This document shows positions 50,799 to 59,410 of a stretch of DNA of 64,000 nt, one piece after another. The notes under the pieces are model-generated. The model was given only the letters and a program-made list of their open reading frames with translations, was not told the DNA's origin and searched no databases. Both the position numbers and the translations under genes were made by a program. How positions within the stretch are numbered: position 1 is the stretch's first letter; every line of letters starts with the position of its first letter. Source of the DNA: Leisingera daeponensis DSM 23529 (GTDB taxonomy: Bacteria; Pseudomonadota; Alphaproteobacteria; Rhodobacterales; Rhodobacteraceae); NCBI RefSeq assembly GCF_000473145.1, contig NZ_KI421500.1:3915362-3979361 (forward strand). The letters are read 5' to 3'.

Positions 50799-53180
50799 AT
50801 GCCCCACCCCGCCCCGCCCGTGATCAGCTTCGACCAGGTGAACCGCGCCGATACCGGCCTGGTCGGCGGCAAGAACGCCTCTCTGGGCGAGATGATCCAG
50901 GCGCTCGGCGCCAAGGGCATCCGCGTGCCGCCGGGGTTCGCCACCACCGCCGCGGCCTACCGCGATTACCTGTCCGCCAATAAGCTGGAGGCCCGGATCC
51001 GCCAGCAGCTCGGCGCGCTGGACGCAGGCCGGACGGACTTGCCCAAGGCGGGCAAGGCGATCCGCTCGCTGATCCTGGCCGGAAACTGGCCCGCCCGCAC
51101 CGCGCAGGCGATCCTCGCTCAATACCGCAGCCTCAGCGCCGCGGCGGGACAGCCGGACCTGCCGGTCGCCGTGCGCTCCAGCGCCACCGCCGAGGATCTG
51201 CCGGAGGCCAGTTTCGCAGGCCAGCAGGAGACCTTCCTGAACGTGCGCGGCGAACAGGCGCTGCTGGAGGCCTGCCGCAAATGCTTTGCCTCGCTGTTCA
51301 CCGACCGGGCGATCTCCTACCGCCGGATCCACGGCTTCGACCACATGCAGGTGGCGCTGTCGGTCGGGGTTCAGCAGATGGTGCGCGCCGATACCGGCGG
51401 CGCCGGGGTGATGTTCTCGATCGACACCGAATCCGGCTTTCCCGATGCGGTCCTGATCAACGCCGCCTGGGGCCTGGGTGAAAACGTGGTGCAGGGTGCC
51501 GTGGACCCGGACGAATACCAGGTCTTCAAACCCTTTCTCGGCACCCCCGGCCTGACCCCGATCCTGGAAAAACGGCTGGGCGCCAAGGCCGTCAAGATGA
51601 TCCAGGACCGCGACGGCAGCCCGCGCAACGTGCCCGCCTCCAAGGCCGAGCGGGCGCAATACGTGCTCAGCGACGCGGAAATCCTGACCCTCGCCCGCCA
51701 GGCCAAGGTGATCGAGGACCACTATGGCTGCCCGATGGACATGGAATGGGCCCGCGACGGCGCCGGCGGCCCGATCTTCATCGTCCAGGCCCGCCCCGAA
51801 ACCGTGCAGTCGCGCGCCGCCCCCGGCACCCTGCGCTCCTACGCGGTGACGGATCCGGGGCCGGTGCTGCTGACCGGGCTCAGCGTCGGCAGCGGCGCGG
51901 TCGCGGGCCGGGTGTCGATCATCGAAAGCGCCGATGACATAGGCCGCTTCGTGGACGGCTCGGTGCTGGTGACCGGCACCACCGATCCGGACTGGGTGCC
52001 GGTGATGAAACGCGCCGCCGCCATCGTGACCGACCACGGCGGCCGCACCTCCCACGCCGCCATCATCAGCCGCGAGCTGGGCCTGCCCGCCATCGTCGGC
52101 TGCGGCAACGCCACCGAGGTTCTGCACGACCAGCAGGACGTCACCGTCTCCTGCGCCGGCGGCGAACAGGGCGTGGTGACCGAAGGCCTGTCGCAGATCG
52201 CCGTCACCGAGGAGTCGCTGGCCGGCCTGCCCCGCCCCAAGACCCAGATCATGCTCAACCTCGCGAACCCCGGCGCCGCGCTGCGCTGGTGGCGGCTGCC
52301 GGTGGACGGCGTCGGGCTGGCGCGGATGGAATTCGTGATCAGCAACGCGGTGCGCGTCCACCCGATGGCGCTGGCCCGCTTCGATCAGGTGACCGACCCA
52401 AAAACCCGCGCCGCCATCGAGGCGCTGACCGCAGGCTACAACCCCAGGACCGGATACTTCGTTGACCGCCTCGCCCGCGGCCTGTCGCGCATCGCCGCCT
52501 TCTGCCACCCCAAGCCGGTGATCATCCGGATGAGCGATTTCAAAACCAACGAATATGCCGACCTCCTGGGCGGTCAAGCCTTCGAGCCCGCAGAGGAGAA
52601 CCCGATGATCGGCTTCCGCGGCGCCTGCCGCTACTACTCAGATGAGTACCGCGACGGCTTCGCGCTGGAATGCCAGGCAATTGCCCGGCTGCGCGGCCAG
52701 ATGGGGTTCAGGAACGTGATCGTGATGATTCCGTTCTGCCGCACCCCGGAAGAAGCCGACAAGGTGCTGGCGGTGATGGCAGAGCACGGCCTGAAACGCG
52801 GCCAGGACGGGCTGGAGGTCTACGTCATGTGCGAAATCCCCTCCAACGTCCTGCGCGCGGCGGAGTTCGCCGAACGCTTCGACGGCTTCTCCATCGGCTC
52901 CAACGACCTGACCCAGCTCACACTCGGCATCGACCGCGACTCCGGCGCGCTGGCAGACCTGTTCCGCGAGGACGACCCGGCAGTGCTGTGGATGATCGAA
53001 ACGGTGATCCGCGAGGCGCACAAGGCGGGGTCCAAGGTCGGCTTCTGTGGCCAGGCGCCCAGCAACAACCCGGACTATGCCCGCCGCCTGGTGGCGTTCG
53101 GCATCGACAGCATCTCGGTCACCCCCGACAGCTTCGTCCAGGTCCTGCGCAACGCCGCCAAGGCCGAGGACGCAGGCTAG
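50799..53180 (+). CDS. ppsA: Phosphoenolpyruvate synthase
   Basis: The 793-residue length matches E. coli PpsA. Order: ATP-grasp N-terminal domain with LVGGKNASLGEM, swivelling His domain GGRTSHAAI (phospho-His419), and C-terminal PEP domain with VMIPFCRT, GSNDLTQLTLGIDRDS and GFCGQAPS (catalytic Cys). It makes PEP from pyruvate, ATP and water. ATG at 50799 with GGAG upstream is chosen over ATG 50766. Its TAG stop overlaps the convergent PfkB stop in CTAG (53177-53180). Confidence 0.92.
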   Translation: MPHPAPPVISFDQVNRADTGLVGGKNASLGEMIQALGAKGIRVPPGFATTAAAYRDYLSANKLEARIRQQLGALDAGRTDLPKAGKAIRSLILAGNWPARTAQAILAQYRSLSAAAGQPDLPVAVRSSATAEDLPEASFAGQQETFLNVRGEQALLEACRKCFASLFTDRAISYRRIHGFDHMQVALSVGVQQMVRADTGGAGVMFSIDTESGFPDAVLINAAWGLGENVVQGAVDPDEYQVFKPFLGTPGLTPILEKRLGAKAVKMIQDRDGSPRNVPASKAERAQYVLSDAEILTLARQAKVIEDHYGCPMDMEWARDGAGGPIFIVQARPETVQSRAAPGTLRSYAVTDPGPVLLTGLSVGSGAVAGRVSIIESADDIGRFVDGSVLVTGTTDPDWVPVMKRAAAIVTDHGGRTSHAAIISRELGLPAIVGCGNATEVLHDQQDVTVSCAGGEQGVVTEGLSQIAVTEESLAGLPRPKTQIMLNLANPGAALRWWRLPVDGVGLARMEFVISNAVRVHPMALARFDQVTDPKTRAAIEALTAGYNPRTGYFVDRLARGLSRIAAFCHPKPVIIRMSDFKTNEYADLLGGQAFEPAEENPMIGFRGACRYYSDEYRDGFALECQAIARLRGQMGFRNVIVMIPFCRTPEEADKVLAVMAEHGLKRGQDGLEVYVMCEIPSNVLRAAEFAERFDGFSIGSNDLTQLTLGIDRDSGALADLFREDDPAVLWMIETVIREAHKAGSKVGFCGQAPSNNPDYARRLVAFGIDSISVTPDSFVQVLRNAAKAEDAG

Positions 53181-54124
53181 ACCGCCTGTACCTCGCACTG
53201 CGGCAGCAGCGCCTCCACCGCACCGCGCTCAAACAGCGCGGTGCCTTCGGTCGCAACCGTGGCGCTGGCCGCGGCCACCCCCCAGCGCAGCGCCTGATCC
53301 AGCGCCGCGCCGCGCGACAGCGCCAGCGTCAGCGCCCCGGTAAAGGCATCCCCTGCCCCGATCTTGCTTTGCACCTCGACCAAAGGCGCGCGGCAGAAAA
53401 ACCGCTGCTCCCGTGTGGCCAGAACCGAGCCTTCGGCCCCGCGCCCGCCCACCACGATCTCCGCCACGCCGCGCGCGATCAGGTCCTGGGCAAACGCCAG
53501 GCTGTCCGCAACCGACGCCAGCGGGTGCCCCGCCGCCTGCTCCGCCTCCCGCTGGTCAAGCCGCAGCAGATGCACCGGCCTGCCGGGCGCGGCCAGCAGA
53601 TGCGCCAGCGCCGCCTTGGAGGTATCGACCACCAGCCTGCCCGTGCGCGGCGCAACCGCCTCCAGCACCTGATACGGGAAATCATCGGCCAGCCCCGGCG
53701 TCACGCCGCCGCTCAGCACCACATAGCCCCCCTGCGGCGCGGCCTGCGCAATCGCGCTTAGCAGCCGGGCGCCGTCCTCCGCCGTCATCGTCTCGCCCGG
53801 AACGCTGAAGCGGTATTGCTCGCCGGTGGTCTCATCGGTCACGGCAAAGCTTTGGCGGGTTTCGCCCGGCACATGGACCGCCACCGCCAGCACGTCCTCC
53901 GCCACCAGCAGCTGCAACAGCTGCTCGCCCATGGCGCCGCCGACCGCGACCAGCGCCGTCACCTCGCCGCCCAGCCTGCGGATCGCGCGGGCCGCGTTCA
54001 CCCCGCCGCCGCCGGGATCCACCCGCGGTGCCTTGCAATACAGCTTGGGGCCCGCCACCACCCGCTCGATCGAGGTCGCCAGATCGACCGCCGGGTTCAA
54101 TGTGATCGTCAGAATCCGGGACAT
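53177..54124 (-). CDS. pfkB: PfkB-family sugar-phosphate kinase (1- or 6-phosphofructokinase type)
   Basis: The 315-residue ribokinase-fold kinase starts MSRILTITLNPAVDLATSIE, the start typical of PfkB/FruK/LacC. It has VDPGGGGVNAARAI and the anion-hole/catalytic GAGDAFTGAL near the end. It phosphorylates a fructose or tagatose phosphate. It is third in a leftward operon behind two proteins of unknown function. Pairing with PpsA in the same regulon mirrors glycolytic adjustment at low oxygen. Confidence 0.86.
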   Translation of the reverse strand: MSRILTITLNPAVDLATSIERVVAGPKLYCKAPRVDPGGGGVNAARAIRRLGGEVTALVAVGGAMGEQLLQLLVAEDVLAVAVHVPGETRQSFAVTDETTGEQYRFSVPGETMTAEDGARLLSAIAQAAPQGGYVVLSGGVTPGLADDFPYQVLEAVAPRTGRLVVDTSKAALAHLLAAPGRPVHLLRLDQREAEQAAGHPLASVADSLAFAQDLIARGVAEIVVGGRGAEGSVLATREQRFFCRAPLVEVQSKIGAGDAFTGALTLALSRGAALDQALRWGVAAASATVATEGTALFERGAVEALLPQCEVQAV

Positions 54125-54176
54125 CCGCTTCCTTTCCCTGGCAGCACGCAGGGCCGCCGAACCGGGCCGCGCATGG

Positions 54177-54548
54177 TCATTCCGTCTTCAGGATCATCGC
54201 CAGCCGCAGCACCGCCGCCAGGATCGCCTGCGACAGAACCGGCGACTGGCCCACCCCGATCGCCGCATCATTGTCGCGGGCGTCGTTCTCCCGCAAGGTG
54301 CAATGCCAGCGCCCGTGCTTGCCATAGGCGCGGCCGCGGATATGCACGTCCCAATCCGGAAAGGCGTCGTCGGCCACATGCATCGCCCCGTCCGCGGTGC
54401 TGATCCGCTGCGCCGCGTGCTCATCGTCCGGCACCGCATCCGGCAGCAGAAACGCCAGCGCATGCAGCACGCCGTCGAAATCCGCCAGGGTCAGATCCGG
54501 CTGGCTCTCCAGCCGGCCGATCAGGATTTCCAGTTCCGGGTCTTGCAT
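54177..54548 (-). CDS. Conserved small protein of unknown function
   Basis: The 123-residue acidic protein has no signal or membrane segment. It contains WDVHIRGRAYGKHGRWHCTL, then a hydrophobic helix LSQAILAAVLRLAMIL at the end. I do not recognise a family. It sits between the cysteine-rich protein gene and pfkB in one operon (24 and 52 nt gaps), with GGGAGG before its ATG, so it is very likely expressed at low oxygen with them. Confidence 0.6.
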   Translation of the reverse strand: MQDPELEILIGRLESQPDLTLADFDGVLHALAFLLPDAVPDDEHAAQRISTADGAMHVADDAFPDWDVHIRGRAYGKHGRWHCTLRENDARDNDAAIGVGQSPVLSQAILAAVLRLAMILKTE

Positions 54549-54572
54549 AACAACCTCCCGTTGCGTGACGCG

Positions 54573-55082
54573 TTAAATGATCTCGGCGACGCCGATGACA
54601 TAATTCTTTCCATAGGCCCGGGCGCATCTGGGGCAGGTCGTGTAAAACATGTAGATGCGCCCCGCGATCTTGCCGTCCGCTTCGGCGGCAACCTCCATGT
54701 CATGCATCCAGTCTCTGGCCCGGCGGTACGGGCCTTCGAACACCCGGGTCAGGAAGTCGCCGGTGATCTCCTTCATTTCTTCGCCGGGCACCCTTCCGGT
54801 CACCGCAAAGAAATGCTCCGCTTCCGCCTGCGACAGATCCCGGCTGAGGACCAGATAGCCCTCGGGGTCCTGCGCGCCGGCGTCGTCGATATGCTTCTGC
54901 ACCCGCGCAAAGACCGTTCCCATGTTCAGCGGGATATGCAGCAGGCTGCGCGTTTTCGCGCGCACAAACGGCTTTTTCTCGAAATGCAGGTGGCGGCCGT
55001 CCCACCCCTGCGGCTTGAATCTGGGGCAGCAGCCGGTGGTGTTGTCGCTCATGTCCATCTTTGGCAGGCAATTGGTCTCCAT
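54573..55082 (-). CDS. Conserved cysteine-motif protein of unknown function
   Basis: The 169-residue soluble protein has an N-terminal NCLPKMDMSDNTTGCCPRF and a C-terminal CPRCARAYGKNYVIGVAEI; together five cysteines that could bind a metal. Similar small proteins occur in anaerobes and are sometimes labelled hydrolases without proof. It is the first gene of the operon that ends with pfkB, and has an FNR-type box 61 nt upstream. GGGAGGAGAG precedes the ATG at 55082. Confidence 0.62.
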   Translation of the reverse strand: METNCLPKMDMSDNTTGCCPRFKPQGWDGRHLHFEKKPFVRAKTRSLLHIPLNMGTVFARVQKHIDDAGAQDPEGYLVLSRDLSQAEAEHFFAVTGRVPGEEMKEITGDFLTRVFEGPYRRARDWMHDMEVAAEADGKIAGRIYMFYTTCPRCARAYGKNYVIGVAEII

Positions 55083-55142
55083 GCCTCTCTCCTCCCGGTC
55101 TCCCGTGCCGCCGCCAGTCTAGGGCCGCTGCGGCGCGCCGAA

Positions 55143-55156
55143 ATGATTTGCATCAA
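55143..55156 (-). promoter_or_regulatory. FNR/FixK-type box upstream of the pfkB operon
   Basis: ATGATTTGCATCAA (9 of 10), 61 nt before the start at 55082. Confidence 0.68.
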
Positions 55157-55159
55157 TCC

Positions 55160-55900
55160 TCAGCCGCCGCTGCGCAGGACCAGCGGGCAGCGCGCCGCCT
55201 CCTGGATGCGGGCCGGCGGCGGCAGCCCCGCCAGCGGCGCCGCCACGATCACCGCAACCGGGCTCATATGCTCAAGCTGCCGCAGCAGCACCTCCGGCCT
55301 TGCGCACAGCCGGGTTTCCGCCACATCGCCCGGCGGCCAGGCAGGCGCGGCGGCCGGGCCGGGCTGCGCCTCCGGCGCGCAGGCCACCAGCGCCACCAGC
55401 GGCTTGCGGGCGCTGCGCGCCAGCCGCAGCGCAAAGCCCGGCACCGCCTGCCCTTCCGCCAGGATCACGGCAATGCAGCCTGACGCGGGCAGGATCGGCT
55501 TGAACCCGGAAATCAGGATATCACCCGCCGCCGCAAAGCGGCGCAGCTCCTCCTGCAGATGCCCCTCCGCCTCGCTGAACGAGCTGACCAGCGCCGCCGC
55601 CTTGGCCCGCCGCGCCAGCAGCCCCTCGAACCGCCGGGCATCCGCCTGGAACGCCCGGGCCAGCGCGCCCGCGGTCAGCCCGGTCTCCCGCTGCCCCGAG
55701 TAGGACACCACCCGCGAATGCGCATATCCCGCGGCCAGAAGCGCCGTCTCGCGGACAAACACCCCGTGCAGCTCCGCCCCCGTCTGGCGCGCCAGATCCA
55801 GCGCCAGCGCCAGCGCCGCCTCCGCATCCGGATAGCAGCTGGCGCCCAGGATCACCCTCAGACGCCCCCCCTGCCCCGCCTTTTCCGCATCACTTCGCAT
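55160..55900 (-). CDS. Usp-like protein lacking the nucleotide signature
   Basis: The 246-residue protein has a Usp-like opening (LRVILGASCYPDAEAALALALDLARQTGAELHGVFV region) but no G-x2-G-x9-G motif anywhere, so ATP binding is doubtful. The C-terminal half is Ala/Pro-rich. ATG at 55900 is preferred: it overlaps the Lon-like stop by 11 bases (coupled translation). A longer start at 55942 would lie inside that gene. It is last in the operon adh-lon-usp. Confidence 0.6.
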   Translation of the reverse strand: MRSDAEKAGQGGRLRVILGASCYPDAEAALALALDLARQTGAELHGVFVRETALLAAGYAHSRVVSYSGQRETGLTAGALARAFQADARRFEGLLARRAKAAALVSSFSEAEGHLQEELRRFAAAGDILISGFKPILPASGCIAVILAEGQAVPGFALRLARSARKPLVALVACAPEAQPGPAAAPAWPPGDVAETRLCARPEVLLRQLEHMSPVAVIVAAPLAGLPPPARIQEAARCPLVLRSGG

Positions 55901-58325
55901 CGCCGCCAGCCTCCTTTGCAAAGGACTTGCGGATGTCGGCAAAGGCTTGCAGCCGGTCCTCCACCCGCCGGTTCAGGCTGCCCTCCGGATAGGTCCCGTC
56001 CGCCCCCCGCACGCCCGCCTCCAGCCCGGTCAGCACCGTCAGCCCGTCGGTCACGCTGGTCATCGGAATGACCCGGAACCGGCCCGCCTCCACCGCATCG
56101 ACAACCCGCTGGCGCAGCATCAGGTTGCGCACATTGGCGGCCGGGATCAGCACCCCCTGGCGGCCGGTCAAACCGCGGCCGTCGCAGACGTCAAAGAACC
56201 CTTCGATCTTCTGGTTCACCCCGCCGATCGCCTGAATATCGCCGAACTGGTTCACTGACCCGGTGATCGCAAAGGACTGGTCCAGCGGCACCTCCGCCAG
56301 CGACGACAAGAGCGCAATCAGCTCCGCCGCCGAGGCGCTGTCGCCCTCCACCCCGCCATAGCTCTGCTCGAACACCAGGCTGGCCCACAGCGACAGCGGC
56401 GTGCGGGTGGCGTAGGTGGCCGCCAGATAACCCTGCAGGATCAGCATCCCCTTGGAATGGATCGGCCCGCCCAGTTCAGTTTCGCGTTCAATGTCCACCA
56501 GCTTGCCGGTGCCCGGCCGGGTCCGCGCCGTCAGCCGCGACGGCTTGCCGAAGCTGTAATCACCGATCTGCAGCACCGACAGCGCGTTGATCTGGCCGAT
56601 GCGCGCGCCGTCCGTGTCGATCATCACCGTGCCCTGCTGGATCGTCTCCAGCCCCAGCTCCCGCACCCGCCCGGCCCGGCGCTCCTTCTCCGCCACCGCG
56701 CGTTCGATGTGCTGCGGCCCGATATGGGCGCTGCCGCCGCTCTCCGCCCAGAACTCCGCCTCGCGCAGCAGGTCCGACAGGCGGCTGAAATTCAGCGACA
56801 GCCGCCCGGCATCGCCGGTCAGACGCGTGCTTTCCCGCATCACGCTTTCAACCGCAGATTGATCCAAGGGCCGGGTTCCCGCCCGCCGCGCCAGCCGCGC
56901 AATCAGCTCCGCATAGCCCTCAACCGCGCCGCTTTCTTCCAGCCGCAGATGATCGTCGAAATCGGCCTCCAGCTTGAACAGCTGCAGGAAATCCGGGTCC
57001 AGCGCCGACAGGAGGTAGTAATGCAGCCGCTCCCCGATCAGCACCACCCGCACGCGCAAGGGCACCGGATCCGGCTCCAGCGACACCGTGGACACCAGGC
57101 TCAGCCGTTCGCCCGGCGAATAGATCGAGATCTCCCCGGTCCGCAAACAGCGCTTCAGCGCGTCCCAGGCCAGCGGCTCGCTCAGCACCTGGCGCACGTC
57201 CAGCACCAGATAGCCGCCATTGGCCCGGTGCAGCGCCCCCGGCTTGATCATGGTGAAATTGGTGATCAGCGCCCCCATCTCCGAGGCATATTCGATGCGC
57301 CCGATCAGGTTGGCCATCGTCGGCAGCTCTTCCTTGACCACCGGCGCGCCAGAGCAGCCGCTGCCGTTGGAGACCATCACATTGACCCGGTAGCGCTGGA
57401 ACTGCGGCTCCTCGAACCGCTTGCTGGTCGCCACCGGAAACGGCCCCGACTCATCGTCGCTGTCGCCCATCAGGAACAGCTCGGCATTTTCCACCAGATC
57501 GTTGCGCACCGCCTTCAGATAGGTCTGGACCTCCGGCTCGGCGGCATAGGCGTCCTGCACCTCGCGGATCGCCTCATCCACCCCGCGCGCGGCCAGCTGG
57601 TAATTCAGCTGCTCCACCTGCCGCCGGTGCGCCTTCTCCCGCTTGGGCACCGATTTCAGCACATCCGAGATCCGCTGCTGCACGCTCTCGATCGCCTCTT
57701 CCAGTGCGTCGCGCTCCTCGTCGGTCAGCGCCTCGAACTCCTCCTGCGTCAGCACATTGCCGTCGCGATGCCCGGCAAAGCTGAAGCCCACCGGCGTGCG
57801 CAGAATGGCAACATTTTTTGTCCGGGCATCGTCGAATATCTCCGACATCTCGCGCTCATGCTCGGCCGAGAAATCCTCCTCGATGGTCCGCCGCCGGGTC
57901 TGGTAATCCTCCGACTCAAACAGCGCCGGAATCTGGTTCGCCAGATCATCGACCAGCGTTTCCATCATCTTGCGCAGGCGGCTGGCCGATCCGGGCGGCA
58001 GCTTGATCGCCACCGGCTTGTGCGGCATTTCGAAGTTGTTGACATAAACCCAGTCGCAGGCGACCGGCCTGTCCTTCGCGATCCCGGCCAGGATCGACTG
58101 GGCAATCGCATGGCGGCCGCTGCCGGGCTGGCCCAGGACAAAGACGTGGAAATCCTCATGCGGGACCGTTGCGCTCATCCGGATGGCATCCACCGCCCGG
58201 TCCTGCCCCAGCCACTCCTGCGCCCCGTCCAGTTCATCCGTCAGCGTGAACCGCAGCTTTGCGGATGGCAGCGCAGGCCGCAGCTCCGCCGCCGTCAAAG
58301 GGTCCGGTCCGAGGTTTCCAGCCAT
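55890..58325 (-). CDS. Lon-like ATP-dependent protease (AsrA/LonC type)
   Basis: The 811-residue protein has an AAA-like module with an unusual Walker A, GQPGSGRHA, where Lys is replaced by Arg. A long charged insertion (150-290) follows, then a C-terminal S16 protease domain with EGDSASAAEL (catalytic Ser) and GGVNQKIEGFF (catalytic Lys). The Arg is common in this subfamily, as in the Pseudomonas heat-response protease AsrA. It should degrade misfolded proteins. AGGAGAA precedes the ATG; the adh gene is 21 nt upstream. Confidence 0.85.
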   Translation of the reverse strand: MAGNLGPDPLTAAELRPALPSAKLRFTLTDELDGAQEWLGQDRAVDAIRMSATVPHEDFHVFVLGQPGSGRHAIAQSILAGIAKDRPVACDWVYVNNFEMPHKPVAIKLPPGSASRLRKMMETLVDDLANQIPALFESEDYQTRRRTIEEDFSAEHEREMSEIFDDARTKNVAILRTPVGFSFAGHRDGNVLTQEEFEALTDEERDALEEAIESVQQRISDVLKSVPKREKAHRRQVEQLNYQLAARGVDEAIREVQDAYAAEPEVQTYLKAVRNDLVENAELFLMGDSDDESGPFPVATSKRFEEPQFQRYRVNVMVSNGSGCSGAPVVKEELPTMANLIGRIEYASEMGALITNFTMIKPGALHRANGGYLVLDVRQVLSEPLAWDALKRCLRTGEISIYSPGERLSLVSTVSLEPDPVPLRVRVVLIGERLHYYLLSALDPDFLQLFKLEADFDDHLRLEESGAVEGYAELIARLARRAGTRPLDQSAVESVMRESTRLTGDAGRLSLNFSRLSDLLREAEFWAESGGSAHIGPQHIERAVAEKERRAGRVRELGLETIQQGTVMIDTDGARIGQINALSVLQIGDYSFGKPSRLTARTRPGTGKLVDIERETELGGPIHSKGMLILQGYLAATYATRTPLSLWASLVFEQSYGGVEGDSASAAELIALLSSLAEVPLDQSFAITGSVNQFGDIQAIGGVNQKIEGFFDVCDGRGLTGRQGVLIPAANVRNLMLRQRVVDAVEAGRFRVIPMTSVTDGLTVLTGLEAGVRGADGTYPEGSLNRRVEDRLQAFADIRKSFAKEAGGDAK

Positions 58326-58346
58326 CGCGTTCTCCTTTCTCCGGGA

Positions 58347-59327
58347 TCAGGGCACCAGAACCGCAGCCCCCTGCAATCGGCCCTGCCGCATGTCCTCCAG
58401 CGCCTGATTGGCGTCTTCCAGCGCATAGGCGCGGTGTTCAGTGGCGATGCCCGCCTCGGCGGCCAGCGGCAGGAACTCCTCGCCGTCCTGCCGGGTCAGA
58501 TTGGCCACCGACAGAATATGCCGCTCGCCCCACAGATCGGCATAGGGAAAGGCGGGAATGTCGCTCATGTGGATGCCGCCGCAAACCACCCTGCCCCCCT
58601 TGCGCACCGCCTTCAGCGCCGCGGGCACCAGGCTGCCCGCGGGCGCAAACAGGATCGCCGCATCCAGCGGTTCCGGCGGCAGCTCATCAGACCCGCCCGC
58701 CCAGGCCGCGCCCAGGCTGCAGGCAAATTCCTGCGCTTCGCTGTCGCCCGGCTTGGTTAGCGCAAACACCTTGAGGCCCTGCCAGACCGCCAGCTGCGTC
58801 AAAATATGCGCCGCAGCGCCAAATCCGTACAGGCCGATGGTGCGGCCCGCCCCCGCCATGCGGTAGCTGCGATAGCCGATCAGCCCGGCACACAGCAGCG
58901 GCGCCAGCGCAACAGGATCGCCGCCGCCCAGCGGAAACACATAACGCGCATCCGCCACGCAGGCCTCGGCAAAGCCGCCGTTGCGGGTATAGCCGGTGAA
59001 CTCCGGCGCATCGCACAGGTTCTCCTGCCCCTCCCGGCAATAGCGGCAGTGACCGCAGGTGGCCCCCAGCCAGGGCACCCCCACCCGCTGGCCAATCTCC
59101 AGCCCTTCGGTCCCCGCGCCCAGTTCCGCGATACGGCCAACGATCTCATGCCCCAGGATCAGGGGCACCTTCGGCTCGGTTAAATCACCGTCAAAGATAT
59201 GCAGATCGGTGCGGCACACGCCGCAGGCCTCCACCCGGATCAGCACCTCTCCCGGCCCGGGCTCCGGCTCGGCAACCTCCTCCAGCCGCAGCGGCTGTTG
59301 TGCCTTATGGAAAACCATTGCACGCAT
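58347..59327 (-). CDS. adhA: Zinc-dependent alcohol dehydrogenase
   Basis: The 326-residue MDR enzyme has catalytic Zn ligands in ACGVCRTDLH and GHEIVG, structural Zn cysteines CGHCRYCREGQENLC and the coenzyme motif GLYGFGAAAH (a variant of GxGxxG). It interconverts alcohols and aldehydes with NAD(P)H, likely to dispose of reducing power under oxygen limitation. It is first in the operon adh-lon-usp, with an FNR box 48 nt upstream and GGGGAG before the ATG. Confidence 0.85.
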   Translation of the reverse strand: MRAMVFHKAQQPLRLEEVAEPEPGPGEVLIRVEACGVCRTDLHIFDGDLTEPKVPLILGHEIVGRIAELGAGTEGLEIGQRVGVPWLGATCGHCRYCREGQENLCDAPEFTGYTRNGGFAEACVADARYVFPLGGGDPVALAPLLCAGLIGYRSYRMAGAGRTIGLYGFGAAAHILTQLAVWQGLKVFALTKPGDSEAQEFACSLGAAWAGGSDELPPEPLDAAILFAPAGSLVPAALKAVRKGGRVVCGGIHMSDIPAFPYADLWGERHILSVANLTRQDGEEFLPLAAEAGIATEHRAYALEDANQALEDMRQGRLQGAAVLVP

Positions 59328-59374
59328 TCTGCGTCTCCCCGCGGCCAGAATACTCCAGGTCGGCGCGGGCCGCA

Positions 59375-59388
59375 GTGATCAGGATCAA
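59375..59388 (-). promoter_or_regulatory. FNR/FixK-type box upstream of adh-lon-usp operon
   Basis: GTGATCAGGATCAA (9 of 10), 48 nt before the start at 59327. Confidence 0.7.
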
Positions 59389-59410
59389 CACCCCCTCCCC
59401 CTCCTCTCCG

